Positions 43,250 through 52,381 of a stretch of DNA of 64,000 nucleotides are shown in pieces (position 1 is the first letter of the stretch; each line of letters opens with the position of its first letter). Under the pieces are notes generated by a model, which was not told where the DNA came from, did not search any database, and saw only the letters and a list, made by a program, of their open reading frames with translations. Made by a program: the position numbers and the translations under genes. The stretch comes from an uncultured Acetatifactor sp. (GTDB lineage Bacteria; Bacillota; Clostridia; Lachnospirales; Lachnospiraceae). The stretch covers positions 178,832 to 242,831 of the forward strand of contig CAKRZO010000004.1 of the NCBI GenBank assembly GCA_934433135.1, given 5' to 3'.

Positions 43250-44968
43250 ATGCAGCTTACCGGCGCTGAAATTGTAATAGAATGTTTAAAAGAACAGGGA
43301 GTGGATACAGTGTTCGGTTATCCCGGAGGTACGATCCTGAATGTATATGATGCTTTGTATCAACATGCAGGAGAGATTCGTCATATCCTTACTTCCCATG
43401 AGCAGGGTGCTGCGCATGCGGCAGACGGCTATGCCCGTGCAACCGGCAAAACAGGAGTCTGTATGGCAACCAGCGGTCCCGGAGCCACCAACCTGGTAAC
43501 GGGAATTGCTACCGCATATATGGATTCTGTCCCTATGGTGGCCATTACGGCGAATGTGAATCTGCCTCTTCTGGGCAAAGATTCCTTCCAGGAAGTGGAT
43601 ATTGCCGGTGTGACCATGCCCATCACCAAACATGGTTTTATCGTTAAAAACGTATCCATTCTGGCAGATACCATCCGTAAGGCTTTCCACATCGCCAGAA
43701 GCGGTCGTCCAGGACCGGTTTTAGTGGATATTACCAAGGATGTCACGGCAGCGGTCTGTGAATTTACGCCCATAAAGCCTGAAGAGACAGAATGTAGTTT
43801 GAAAAAGAACGTAAAATCGGATCGTTTCCGCGGTTTAGCAGCCCAAGAGACTTATACCGAGGAAGATCTGAACCGGGTACTGGAACTGCTTAAGCAGTCG
43901 GAGAGACCCTATATTTACCTGGGCGGCGGGGCCGTGATTTCAGGGGCAAGCAAAAAGGTTGCGGAATTTGCAGAGCTTTTGGACGCACCGGTCTGTGATA
44001 CCTTGATGGGAAAAGGCGCTTTTAACGGAAAAAGTCCCCGCTATACCGGCATGATCGGAATGCACGGAACCAAGACTTCGAATCTCGGTGTCAGCCGGTG
44101 CGATCTTTTAATTGCGCTGGGTGCCAGATTTTCCGACCGTGTCATCGGAAATGCCGCGCATTTTGCGGAAGGTGCGAAAATCATTCACATCGATATCGAT
44201 GCTGCGGAGATTAATAAAAATATCCGTACCGATGCATCTGTGGTAGGGGATCTGAAAGAAATCCTGGCAAAGATCAATCAGCGCCTTCCGAAACAGGATC
44301 ATAACGAATGGATGACGCAGATTCAGCAGATGAAAGAAGAGTATCCCTTAACCTATGATCATAGCAGACTTTCCTGCCCTTACGTGATGGAAATGATCGA
44401 AAAGGTAACGGAAGACGAGGCAATCATTACGACGGATGTCGGGCAGCATCAGATGTGGGCTTCCCAGTATTACCATTATACCAGCCCGAGAACTTTTTTG
44501 TCTTCCGGCGGTCTCGGCACCATGGGATACGGGCTGGGAGCCTGTATCGGAGCACAGCTCGGACAGCCCGATAAAATCTGCATCAACATCGCAGGAGACG
44601 GGTGCTTCCGTATGAATATGAATGAACTTGCCACTGCCTCCAGGTACGGCATTCCCATCATTCAGGTGGTTATCAACAATCATGTGCTGGGCATGGTGCG
44701 TCAATGGCAGACACTGTTTTACGGAAAAAGATATTCCCAGACCGTACTGAATGATCAAGTGGACTTCTGCAAAGTAGCAGAAGGACTGGGATGCCTTGCG
44801 ATTCGCGTGGAGAAAAAAGAAGAAGTGGAACCCGCTTTGCGAAAAGCCATAGAAAGCAAAAGACCGGTACTGATTGAGTGTATCATACCGGAAGATGATA
44901 AAGTATTTCCTATGGTTCCGGCAGGCGCACCGATCAGTGATGTTTTTGATGAGGCGGATATGGGGTAA
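43250..44968 (+). CDS. ilvB: Acetolactate synthase, large subunit
   Basis: This 572-aa ThDP enzyme has GADIV-like N-terminus QLTGAEIVIECLKEQGVDTVFGYPGG, the catalytic Glu in SHEQGAAHAADGYARATG, and the ThDP motif GDGCFRMNMNELATASRYGIPIIQVVINN. It condenses pyruvate to acetolactate in branched-chain synthesis. The small regulatory subunit ilvN is not adjacent, so it must lie elsewhere or be missing. It is preceded by GGAGGAG and followed at 3 bp by the L,D-transpeptidase gene. Confidence 0.95.
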   Translation: MQLTGAEIVIECLKEQGVDTVFGYPGGTILNVYDALYQHAGEIRHILTSHEQGAAHAADGYARATGKTGVCMATSGPGATNLVTGIATAYMDSVPMVAITANVNLPLLGKDSFQEVDIAGVTMPITKHGFIVKNVSILADTIRKAFHIARSGRPGPVLVDITKDVTAAVCEFTPIKPEETECSLKKNVKSDRFRGLAAQETYTEEDLNRVLELLKQSERPYIYLGGGAVISGASKKVAEFAELLDAPVCDTLMGKGAFNGKSPRYTGMIGMHGTKTSNLGVSRCDLLIALGARFSDRVIGNAAHFAEGAKIIHIDIDAAEINKNIRTDASVVGDLKEILAKINQRLPKQDHNEWMTQIQQMKEEYPLTYDHSRLSCPYVMEMIEKVTEDEAIITTDVGQHQMWASQYYHYTSPRTFLSSGGLGTMGYGLGACIGAQLGQPDKICINIAGDGCFRMNMNELATASRYGIPIIQVVINNHVLGMVRQWQTLFYGKRYSQTVLNDQVDFCKVAEGLGCLAIRVEKKEEVEPALRKAIESKRPVLIECIIPEDDKVFPMVPAGAPISDVFDEADMG

Positions 44969-44971
44969 CAA

Positions 44972-46444
44972 ATGAGAACGGGAAAAATATTCAGGGGAAT
45001 CTTACTATTGCTGGGAGTATCTTTAGCTGTCTGGATCGGCATGACAGTTTATTTCCAGAGCCGATTTTGTCCCGGAACGTGGATCAATGGAATATATTGT
45101 ACCGGCATGACAACCATGCAGGCATCAGAGGAGCTTTCCGGCAATCAAAAAGCTCCTCTTGTCGTCTTTTTTTCGGAAACGGGTCAGCAGGAGAGGATCG
45201 ATCTGGCGGATTGCGGCTACCGCCTTTCCATTGCTCCGTTGGAAGTCTATCGAAAAGAGCAGTCTGCTTGGCTGTGGCCGTTCTCTTTTTTTAAGAAACA
45301 GGAATATACCGTTCCGGTCAATGCCGTAATCGATGAGAACCTTCTGAAAAAAAAGTGGGAAGCCTTATCCTTTGTACAGGAACAAAACCAGCCGGGAGAG
45401 GTCTTTATGACCTGGGAGGAAGACGGATATCATTTAACCGATACCATGACAAACCGCCTGGATACCGATAAAGTTTTTCTCCTTCTTGCGGAAAAAGTCC
45501 GCAGCGTTCTTGCTTCCGGGCAGGCCGGTGAGGAAATTCCGTTTTCTCTGAACGAGATTGACCCAAATGATCAAGATAATAGCCGGGAACAGTATCCGGA
45601 ATTGTACTACCAACTTCCCTACACGGCAGAACAGCAGCAAATCCTGAATTTGTGGGAAAGGACAGACCGTTTCCAACGCCATTGCCTGATTTATGATATG
45701 GGAGATACGCAAATTGCGTTAACCGGAGGCAGGCTGACCGATTTTTTGCAAAAGACACCGGATGGCTTGCCGGCAACGGATGCAGGCGGTGCTCTTCTTC
45801 CGGATTACGAAAAAATCGAAGCATTCATAACCGGACTTTGCGAAGAATATAATACCTATGGCAAAGAACGCCGGTTCTATGCTACAAGAGGCGAAGAGGT
45901 AACGGTTCCTGCCGGAAGCTATGGTACACAGTTGAATTCCCAGGCGGAACTTACCTGGCTTAAAAATACCATTTCCCGTTTCCTTTCCGAAAAAGAAGAT
46001 CCTGCCGGTTTAGAACTTTGCCGAATTCCGGAATATACCAAACAGGGATTCTGCCGAGGAAAAGACGATATCGGAGATACTTACATAGAGATTGATCTGA
46101 CACAGCAGAAAATGTATTTTTATCAGGGCGGTAACTGCCTGGTAAGCACGGATATTGTCACCGGCAATACCGGCAGAAAGTGGGGGACACCGGCAGGCGC
46201 TTACTATGTTTATGCCAAGCAGCGCAACCGCTATCTTCGCGGCCCGGGTTACCGCTCTTTTGTAAAATACTGGATGCCCGTAAATAAGAACATCGGTATT
46301 CATGACGCAAGCTGGAGAAAGGAATTCGGCGGCGAGATTTATAAAAAAGGCGGATCCCATGGCTGTATCAATACGCCCACGGATGCCGTGACGCTGATTT
46401 ATGAGAATGCTGTGGTAGGAACGCCGGTTATGATTTTCTATTGA
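44972..46444 (+). CDS. L,D-transpeptidase with peptidoglycan-binding-4-type domain
   Basis: The product has 490 aa. One N-terminal membrane anchor (ILLLLGVSLAVWIGMTVYF), an extended middle region like the PG_binding_4 domain, and a C-terminal YkuD domain. The catalytic motif GIHDASW...GSHGCINTP holds the His and the nucleophilic Cys. It makes 3-3 cross-links or attaches proteins to peptidoglycan outside the membrane. Its start is only 3 bp after ilvB, so it is probably co-transcribed with branched-chain genes without functional link. Confidence 0.9.
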   Translation: MRTGKIFRGILLLLGVSLAVWIGMTVYFQSRFCPGTWINGIYCTGMTTMQASEELSGNQKAPLVVFFSETGQQERIDLADCGYRLSIAPLEVYRKEQSAWLWPFSFFKKQEYTVPVNAVIDENLLKKKWEALSFVQEQNQPGEVFMTWEEDGYHLTDTMTNRLDTDKVFLLLAEKVRSVLASGQAGEEIPFSLNEIDPNDQDNSREQYPELYYQLPYTAEQQQILNLWERTDRFQRHCLIYDMGDTQIALTGGRLTDFLQKTPDGLPATDAGGALLPDYEKIEAFITGLCEEYNTYGKERRFYATRGEEVTVPAGSYGTQLNSQAELTWLKNTISRFLSEKEDPAGLELCRIPEYTKQGFCRGKDDIGDTYIEIDLTQQKMYFYQGGNCLVSTDIVTGNTGRKWGTPAGAYYVYAKQRNRYLRGPGYRSFVKYWMPVNKNIGIHDASWRKEFGGEIYKKGGSHGCINTPTDAVTLIYENAVVGTPVMIFY

Positions 46445-46551
46445 GCTCGCCTGCTTTTAAAAGGTAATGCGTTTTATTGACAGCCAGAATTCTACCATAC
46501 AGAGAATTACGGGTGGATTTTGAAAAAAATGAGCAATTTTTATATTTTTAG

Positions 46552-46579
46552 TTGACTAAAACGAGAATGGTGGTATAAT
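46552..46579 (+). promoter_or_regulatory. Promoter of serC-serA
   Basis: TTGACT (46552-46557), 16-bp spacer, TATAAT (46574-46579). Confidence 0.8.
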
Positions 46580-46639
46580 AGGGTTTATTCTTTGGCAGGT
46601 ACAGAGAATAGAAAAGGAATATCAGGAGGAAAAAGTGAC

Positions 46640-47728
46640 ATGGCTAGAGTTTATAATTTTTCAGCTGGTCCTGCTGTATTACCCGAAGAGGTTTTGCAGG
46701 AAGCGGCAGATGAAATGATGGATTACAGGGGAACGGGAATGTCCGTTATGGAGATGAGCCATCGATCTAAAGCCTACGATACCATTATTAAAGAAGCGGA
46801 AGCAGATCTCAGAGAATTGATGCAAATTCCCGACAATTATAAAGTACTGTTTTTACAGGGTGGTGCAAGCCAGCAATTTGCCATGATTCCCATGAATTTA
46901 ATGAAAAATCGTGTGGCAGATTACATTGTAACGGGACAGTGGGCCAAGAAAGCTTACCAGGAGGCCGGTATCTATGGAAAAGCAAATAAGATTGCTTCTT
47001 CGGAAGATAAGATGTTTTCTTACATACCGGATTGCTCCGATCTGCCGATCAGTGAAGATGCGGATTATGTCTATATCTGCGAGAATAACACTATATATGG
47101 CACCAAGTTCAAGACCCTTCCCAATACCAAAGGAAAGCCGCTGGTTGCGGACGTGTCCAGCTGCTTCTTGTCCGAGCCGGTAGATGTTACCAAGTACGGT
47201 CTGATCTACGGCGGTGTTCAGAAAAATATCGGACCTGCCGGCGTTGTCATTGTCATTATCCGGGAAGATCTGATTACCGAAGATGTACTGCCGATGACAC
47301 CGACCATGTTGCGGTATAAGATTCATGCAGACAACGGTTCTCTTTATAATACACCGCCTGCTTACGGAATTTATATCTGCGGTAAGGTGTTTAAGTGGCT
47401 GAAAAAGCGCGGCGGTTTGGAAGCCATGAAGGAATATAATGAGAAAAAGGCAGCTGTTTTGTACGATTATCTGGATCAGAGCAAGCTCTTTAAAGGAACC
47501 GTACGGAAGGAAGACCGCTCTTTAATGAACGTTCCTTTTATTACCGGGGATACCGAGCTGGATGCCAAATTTGTAAAAGAAGCGGAAGCCGCCGGTTTTA
47601 AGAACCTGAAGGGACATCGTACGGTGGGCGGTATGCGTGCAAGCATCTATAATGCTATGCCGATTGAAGGCGTGGAAAAGCTGGTTGCATTTATGAAGGA
47701 ATTTGAAGAAAAGAATCTGAGAGGCTAG
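46640..47728 (+). CDS. serC: Phosphoserine aminotransferase
   Basis: The product has 362 aa. ARVYNFSAGPAVLPEEVLQ, LFLQGGASQQFAMIPMNL and the PLP-lysine region YGGVQKNIGPAGVV are intact. It transaminates 3-phosphohydroxypyruvate to phosphoserine. AGGAGGA lies 9 bp before the ATG at 46640. It forms an operon with serA (5-bp gap); a phosphoserine phosphatase is not in the window. Confidence 0.95.
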   Translation: MARVYNFSAGPAVLPEEVLQEAADEMMDYRGTGMSVMEMSHRSKAYDTIIKEAEADLRELMQIPDNYKVLFLQGGASQQFAMIPMNLMKNRVADYIVTGQWAKKAYQEAGIYGKANKIASSEDKMFSYIPDCSDLPISEDADYVYICENNTIYGTKFKTLPNTKGKPLVADVSSCFLSEPVDVTKYGLIYGGVQKNIGPAGVVIVIIREDLITEDVLPMTPTMLRYKIHADNGSLYNTPPAYGIYICGKVFKWLKKRGGLEAMKEYNEKKAAVLYDYLDQSKLFKGTVRKEDRSLMNVPFITGDTELDAKFVKEAEAAGFKNLKGHRTVGGMRASIYNAMPIEGVEKLVAFMKEFEEKNLRG

Positions 47729-47733
47729 AGAAT

Positions 47734-48897
47734 ATGTTTTATATCAATTGTTTGAATCCGATTTCTTCTGTAGGTCTTAATAAACTTACAGAGAATTATA
47801 CTGTTACCGATGACCTGAACCGGGCAGACGGCGTTTTAGTAAGAAGCGCTTCCATGCATGAGCTTACATTGCCGAAAAATCTTCTGGCAGTGGCGCGTGC
47901 CGGAGCCGGCGTCAACAATATTCCCCTGGAGGAATGCGCAAAGCAGGGTGTTGTAGTATTCAATACACCCGGAGCCAATGCGAACGGCGTAAAAGAGCTG
48001 GTCCTTGCCGGTATGCTGTTAGCAGCCAGGGACATTGTCGGCGGTGTGGAATGGGTCAAGGATAATGCCGGCAATGAGACGATTGCCAAGGCGGCGGAAA
48101 AAGAAAAAAAACATTTTGCGGGAACAGAGCTTGCCGGTAAGAAGCTGGGCGTCATCGGTCTGGGTGCCATCGGCGTTAAGGTGGCCAATGCAGCAGAGCA
48201 GCTGGGCATGGAAGTGTACGGCTACGATCCGTATCTGTCTATAGACGCAGCCTGGAATCTGAACCGGAATGCAAAGCATGTATTGAATATCAATGATATT
48301 TTTGAAGCATGTGATTATATTACAATTCATGTTCCACTGATGGATTCCACAAAGGGAATGATTGACGGGGATGCCATTGCCAAAATGAAAGACGGAGTTA
48401 TTCTTCTTAATTTTGCCAGGGATCTTCTGGTAAAGGAAGAGGAAGTGTTAAAAGGAATCGAAGCCGGGAAGATCAAACGTTATGTATCGGATTTCCCCAA
48501 CCCCGTCACTGCCGGAAAGAAGGGCTGTATCGTCATTCCCCATCTGGGAGCCAGCACGGAAGAGTCCGAGGACAATTGTGCCAAGATGGCAGTTAAGGAA
48601 CTGATGGATTATCTGGAAAACGGCAACATCAAGAACAGTGTCAACTATCCTAACTGTGATCTGGGTGTCTGCACACAGGCAGGCAGAATCGCGATTTTCC
48701 ATAAGAACATCGTAAACATGATTACGCAGTTCGCATCCGTGATGGGTGAGAACGACATCAACATCAGCAATATGGTAAACAAATCCAAAGGCGAAGTGGC
48801 TTACACTATGCTGGATGTGGAATCCGCCGTTACGGAGAATCTGGTGGAAAAGCTGGAAGCAATCGACGGTGTATTCCGCGTGCGGGTTGTGAAGTAA
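47734..48897 (+). CDS. serA: 3-phosphoglycerate dehydrogenase with ACT domain
   Basis: The product has 387 aa. The NAD-binding loop GVIGLGAIGVKVANAAEQLG, catalytic region NFARDLLVKEEEV and HLGASTEESEDNCAKMA are present. A C-terminal ACT domain (residues about 315-387, NINISNMVNKSKGEVAYTMLDV) suggests serine feedback control. It oxidises 3-phosphoglycerate, the first step of serine synthesis, and is translated right after serC. In place of the usual NxARG the sequence reads NFARD, a small variation near the active site. Confidence 0.93.
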   Translation: MFYINCLNPISSVGLNKLTENYTVTDDLNRADGVLVRSASMHELTLPKNLLAVARAGAGVNNIPLEECAKQGVVVFNTPGANANGVKELVLAGMLLAARDIVGGVEWVKDNAGNETIAKAAEKEKKHFAGTELAGKKLGVIGLGAIGVKVANAAEQLGMEVYGYDPYLSIDAAWNLNRNAKHVLNINDIFEACDYITIHVPLMDSTKGMIDGDAIAKMKDGVILLNFARDLLVKEEEVLKGIEAGKIKRYVSDFPNPVTAGKKGCIVIPHLGASTEESEDNCAKMAVKELMDYLENGNIKNSVNYPNCDLGVCTQAGRIAIFHKNIVNMITQFASVMGENDINISNMVNKSKGEVAYTMLDVESAVTENLVEKLEAIDGVFRVRVVK

Positions 48898-48936
48898 GAT
48901 AATGCGTTAAACGTGCAATTTTGGAAAGAAAAGGTG

Positions 48937-48964
48937 AAAAAGGTGTCGCTATCGACACCTTTTT
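48937..48964. terminator. Bidirectional terminator between serA and the ParB-like gene
   Basis: AAAAAGGTGTCG / CGACACCTTTTT around a CTAT loop. The ParB-like stop codon lies in the loop. Confidence 0.9.
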
Positions 48965-49869
48965 TTCTTTTCCGCAAGATATCTGCTGTAATAGGAGCAG
49001 GCTTTCCAGACAAAATCTTCCAGTTGTTTCGGTGTAGCACCCGGGGCGAATTTTTGAATACGCTCCATCGGTAATCTCAGCAACTCCCGTTGATTGGCTT
49101 TTTTCTCATTCAGAATCTTTTGGATGACGGAGAGGGTAAGAAGACCTTCCCGGCTTAATTTATGCATACGCCAGGCCTGGGAGTAGGATGGTGTGCAATC
49201 ATTGATTTTACATTGCTCCAGTACAGAATACTGGTCTTTCTGAGAAAGGAAAGAAAGTTCCACTCCGACAGACAAGGCAATCTGTCCCGCATCCATTTGT
49301 TCCAGAAAATCCGGGATCAGATAAGTCAGCCGGATATAGCGCTTTACCTGGGTTGCACTATCGGAATCCGAAATGGCTTCTGCCGTCAACTTCGGTCCGG
49401 TTCGGTCCGAAGTGAGATCTGTCCGCTTTCCCTGATGCGACAAGGCCTCCATTTTCAGCTTATAGGCAAATGCTTTTTCCGACGGCAGAAGATGTTCCCG
49501 ATGAAGATTGCTGTCAACTACGGCAATGGCAGCCGCATCCCGGTCGAAATCGGTAATCAAGGTAGGTACGGTTTCCAGTCCTGCCTTTTTGGCTGCATAG
49601 AACCGCCTATGTCCGCTTAGTATTTCATAGAGTTTTTCGTTTTCACTCTTTTCCGGTTTCCCATCACCGTTCTCACGGATTGTTCGGACAATGAGAGGAG
49701 AGAGGATGCCTTGCTTTTGAATGCTTTCAGTCAGCGCATTCATTTCTTTGTCGTCTCTTACCTGAAACGGATGTCTGTCAAACTCCCGAAGCTTCGAAAC
49801 CGGAATGTCTTCGACCTGAGATTTTTCTGCCTGAAGTTCCATTTTCTCTAATTTTTTTCTGTCTTCCAT
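48949..49869 (-). CDS. ParB/RepB/Spo0J-family partition-like protein
   Basis: The product has 306 aa. The N-terminal ParB domain DIPVSKLREFDRHPFQVR, the NTPase/DNA-clamp motif GHRRFYAAKKAGLETVPTLI, and NLHREHLLPSEKAFAYKLKME are followed by a helix-turn-helix region (LAEAISDSDSATQVKRYIRLT). No parA partner is adjacent, and the gene sits at the edge of the accessory region. It resembles ParB genes of mobile elements more than the chromosomal parAB-noc cluster. It may be a remnant or a DNA-binding regulator of a mobile element. Confidence 0.82.
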   Translation of the reverse strand: MEDRKKLEKMELQAEKSQVEDIPVSKLREFDRHPFQVRDDKEMNALTESIQKQGILSPLIVRTIRENGDGKPEKSENEKLYEILSGHRRFYAAKKAGLETVPTLITDFDRDAAAIAVVDSNLHREHLLPSEKAFAYKLKMEALSHQGKRTDLTSDRTGPKLTAEAISDSDSATQVKRYIRLTYLIPDFLEQMDAGQIALSVGVELSFLSQKDQYSVLEQCKINDCTPSYSQAWRMHKLSREGLLTLSVIQKILNEKKANQRELLRLPMERIQKFAPGATPKQLEDFVWKACSYYSRYLAEKKKRCR

Positions 49870-49895
49870 ATCACTTTACCTCTTTCTGAAGAAGC

Positions 49896-49920
49896 TGTAC
49901 GTACTTTAAAACAGTACATA
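49896..49920. promoter_or_regulatory. Imperfect palindrome upstream of the ParB-like gene
   Basis: TGTACGTACT-TTAAAAC-AGTACATACG (8 of 10 positions paired) about 30 bp upstream of the start. It could be an autoregulatory operator. The rest of the 270-bp gap has a CTCGCGAAAGCGAG hairpin and nothing else I recognise. Confidence 0.35.
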
Positions 49921-50139
49921 CGCCTTGTGTTTCTTCAGAGGAGTGCTTGTAATTCTCGCGAAAGCGAGTTCGCAACAGGGTTTCATGCCGTCAGAAATAT
50001 TTTCAGAACGTAAAAAATCCGCACATTCGATTTCTGTCACTGCTTTTTTTACAATGAGCAATGACAATTTTTTTTCATACTTTTCGGGTAAAATAGATAA
50101 AAACTTTAAGATCAAAGATACTCGGAGGTAACTATTATC

Positions 50140-51066
50140 ATGAAAGGACGTTTTGTAACGGAAGAAACAGTAAAAGCATTCAGAGAACATCTCGTTTGGG
50201 AAGAAAGGAGTGATGCGACAATTGAAAAGTATATTCGGGATATAAGGTTCTTTATCGATTTCGTAAAAAAAGAATCCATAAACGAGGAACCAGTGAAAAG
50301 AGAAGTGACGAAAGAAAGGCATGATCCTGTTCAAAAGAAGCAGGAATGGAATGATTCTGAAATTACCAAGGAAACGGTAATCGCTTACAAAAAACATCTG
50401 CAGGAAAAGTATGCCGTCCGGAGTATTAATTCCATGTTGGCAGGGCTAAACAACCTATTTTGTTTTCTTGGTTGGCAGGATTTAAAAGTCCGGGCACTGA
50501 AACTTCAGCAGCAGGTATTTTGTCCGGAGGAGAAGGAACTCACCAAAGCAGAGTATATACGGCTCTGTCGGACGGCAGAGAAGAGAAAGGATAACCGCCT
50601 GAATCTGATTCTGCAGACTATTTGCGCAACCGGTATCCGTGTCAGCGAATTGCAGTATATCACCGTTGAAGCAGTAAAGCTAGGCAAGGCTGTAGTGAAC
50701 TGCAAAGGTAAAACCAGATCCATTTTTGTGGTAAAGGATTTAAAGAAGAAATTGCTGAGCTATGCGGCCGGACAGGGAATTCAAAGCGGAATGATTTTTG
50801 TGACACGCAGCGGCAAAGCCATCGGCCGTACCCGCATATGGAGAGATATGAAAAGCCTGTGTGAAGAAGCGGATGTAAATCCCCAGAAGGTGTTTCCCCA
50901 TAACCTTCGGCATCTGTTCGCCAGGGTATTTTACAGCATTGAAAAGGATATTGCCAAACTGGCGGATATTCTCGGACACAGCAGTATTAATACCACAAGG
51001 ATCTATATTATTTCCACCGGGACGCAGCATCAGCGCCGCATGGAAAATATGCAATTGATCCTATAA
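50140..51066 (+). CDS. Tyrosine recombinase, probable invertase of the adjacent promoter switch
   Basis: The product has 308 aa. An N-terminal SAM-like core-binding domain (about 1-125) carries a charged insert (about residues 45-75). The catalytic domain keeps Arg167 (ATGIRVSEL), His254 and Arg257 (HNLRHLFAR), His280 (LGHSSINTT) and the nucleophile Tyr289 (RIY). It is therefore expected to be active. It ends 25 bp before the left 18-bp inverted repeat of a 250-bp segment, so DNA inversion is the natural role. The stop codon is followed at once by a terminator that works in the opposite direction. Confidence 0.9.
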   Translation: MKGRFVTEETVKAFREHLVWEERSDATIEKYIRDIRFFIDFVKKESINEEPVKREVTKERHDPVQKKQEWNDSEITKETVIAYKKHLQEKYAVRSINSMLAGLNNLFCFLGWQDLKVRALKLQQQVFCPEEKELTKAEYIRLCRTAEKRKDNRLNLILQTICATGIRVSELQYITVEAVKLGKAVVNCKGKTRSIFVVKDLKKKLLSYAAGQGIQSGMIFVTRSGKAIGRTRIWRDMKSLCEEADVNPQKVFPHNLRHLFARVFYSIEKDIAKLADILGHSSINTTRIYIISTGTQHQRRMENMQLIL

Positions 51067-51087
51067 AAAAACCTGCTTGCGGGCAGG
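51065..51087 (-). terminator. Leftward intrinsic terminator beside the invertible segment
   Basis: Read on the minus strand: CCTGC / GCAGG stem with 6-nt loop, then a 7-T run. It would stop transcripts from the leftward promoter at 51155-51183 before they enter the recombinase gene. Confidence 0.75.
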
Positions 51088-51091
51088 GGAA

Positions 51092-51109
51092 CATAATCCA
51101 TATTATGTT
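51092..51109 (+). repeat. Left inverted repeat (IRL), dif-like 18-mer
   Basis: CATAATCCATATTATGTT. It is the exact reverse complement of IRR at 51360-51377 and itself nearly palindromic, as recombinase core sites are. Confidence 0.92.
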
Positions 51110-51359
51110 GCACAGGAAACCGGAAAAGGTACTCCGATTGATTCTACATAACGAATTGTATCACGAGTACAGAAAAATGTAAAGGGTTATAAGAGACGAA
51201 AGTATGAAGAAAAATATAAAAGTGTCTAAAATGTCTAAAAATAAGCATCTTAATGAAGCCTTTTTCGTTTCGCGCCATATCGGACGAAGAGAAGGCTTGG
51301 TTTTTGACCCGTTTTTTGACATCTTTCGGAAAAATACCAAAAGTAATTTGCCTTTCAGA
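51110..51359. mobile_element. Putative 250-bp invertible promoter segment
   Basis: Lies between the two 18-bp inverted repeats. It holds one good promoter (minus strand now) and direct repeats TGTCTAAAA x2 (about 51222-51240). There is no convincing gene inside. Confidence 0.75.
51155..51183 (-). promoter_or_regulatory. Invertible promoter, present orientation leftward
   Basis: On the minus strand: TTTACA (51178-51183), 17-bp spacer, TACAAT (51155-51160). Inversion would move it to about 51286-51314 on the plus strand, some 120 bp before the next gene. Confidence 0.72.
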
Positions 51360-51377
51360 AACATAATATGGATTATG
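51360..51377 (-). repeat. Right inverted repeat (IRR)
   Basis: AACATAATATGGATTATG, exact reverse complement of IRL. Confidence 0.92.
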
Positions 51378-51438
51378 ATTCAGGACAAGAGGAACGTCTT
51401 AAGGAGAAAAGGAAAAGAAGGATCGGAGGCCTAAAAAA

Positions 51439-52293
51439 ATGCCCTTCTGTACATATTGCGGCACCAAAACCGCAGATAATGCCAGGTTCTGTCCTAATTG
51501 CGGGACAGTGATTCAACGAACTGAGAATTTTTTTAAAACAGATCAGAAAGAGGTATATGACGGAAAAATACATAAATGTCCTCACTGTGGGGAAGTACTT
51601 GGTTCTTTTGCAGCATCGTGCCCTGCTTGCGGTTATGAATTAAGAGGTAAATCTGCGACAGAGTCCGTTCAATCTTTTTATCGTGATTTGATGCAGGCAC
51701 AGACCGTTTTCCGTAAAGATCAGATGATCCGCAATTTCCCGGTTCCAAATGCCAGGGAAGACATTATCGAATTTATGATTCTGGCCTCCACAAATCTTCT
51801 CGTAGAAGACGAACCGGATCTTTATGAAGCCTGGACTGCAAAACTGGAGCAAACCTATCAAAAGGCTCGACTTTTGTTTGGTTATGATTCCGATTTTAAC
51901 AGGATCCAGAAGATTTATGACGACTGCCACCGTAAAGCAGACAGAATTAAGCATCAGAGGAAAAGCAAATGGATTTTCGGTACGATTGTACGAAATATTG
52001 CACCATGTATAGGAGTTTTTCTGATGATTACTGCAGTAATCGTTGAATCTACCAATGGAGAGCCTACCGGATTTGAATTGGCATCTATTATCGTATTGAT
52101 TGCATCGGCGGCAGGTCTTTATAAACGGCGGGCCATGCTGATCGATTACGCGATCGGAGGAATAAGCGGAGCGTTGGCCATTCTGTTGTCACTTCTTCTG
52201 TATAATGGTTCGGGAGGACAACTGTGCGGATGCATTGTTCTGATCCTTGTTGCGGTTAACTACTTTAAAAGTTTAAACCGATCGGGAAGATAG
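51439..52293 (+). CDS. Double zinc-ribbon membrane protein
   Basis: The product has 284 aa. Two zinc ribbons lie at the N-terminus: CTYCGTKTADNARFCPNCG (residues 4-22) and CPHCGEVLGSFAASCPACG (about 50-68). A helical cytoplasmic region follows, then about four transmembrane helices in the last 100 residues (NIAPCIGVFLMITAVIV; IGGISGALAILLSLLLY; CIVLILVAVNYF). Function is unknown. It is the first gene downstream of the putative switch, and I see no fixed promoter in front of it. A long leader with ATAATATGGATTATG precedes it. Confidence 0.82.
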   Translation: MPFCTYCGTKTADNARFCPNCGTVIQRTENFFKTDQKEVYDGKIHKCPHCGEVLGSFAASCPACGYELRGKSATESVQSFYRDLMQAQTVFRKDQMIRNFPVPNAREDIIEFMILASTNLLVEDEPDLYEAWTAKLEQTYQKARLLFGYDSDFNRIQKIYDDCHRKADRIKHQRKSKWIFGTIVRNIAPCIGVFLMITAVIVESTNGEPTGFELASIIVLIASAAGLYKRRAMLIDYAIGGISGALAILLSLLLYNGSGGQLCGCIVLILVAVNYFKSLNRSGR

Positions 52294-52381
52294 GACACTC
52301 TTATAATTTAGAAATTAGGCATTATGCTTAATGATATTGCTATTTAATTTTTCAAGGCGAAAAGGAGGAAAAGAAAAGGAA

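Noticed and set aside
51204..51434. 76-codon frame running through the putative invertible segment
   Set aside because: No ribosome-binding site, it reads through the right inverted repeat, and no family resemblance.
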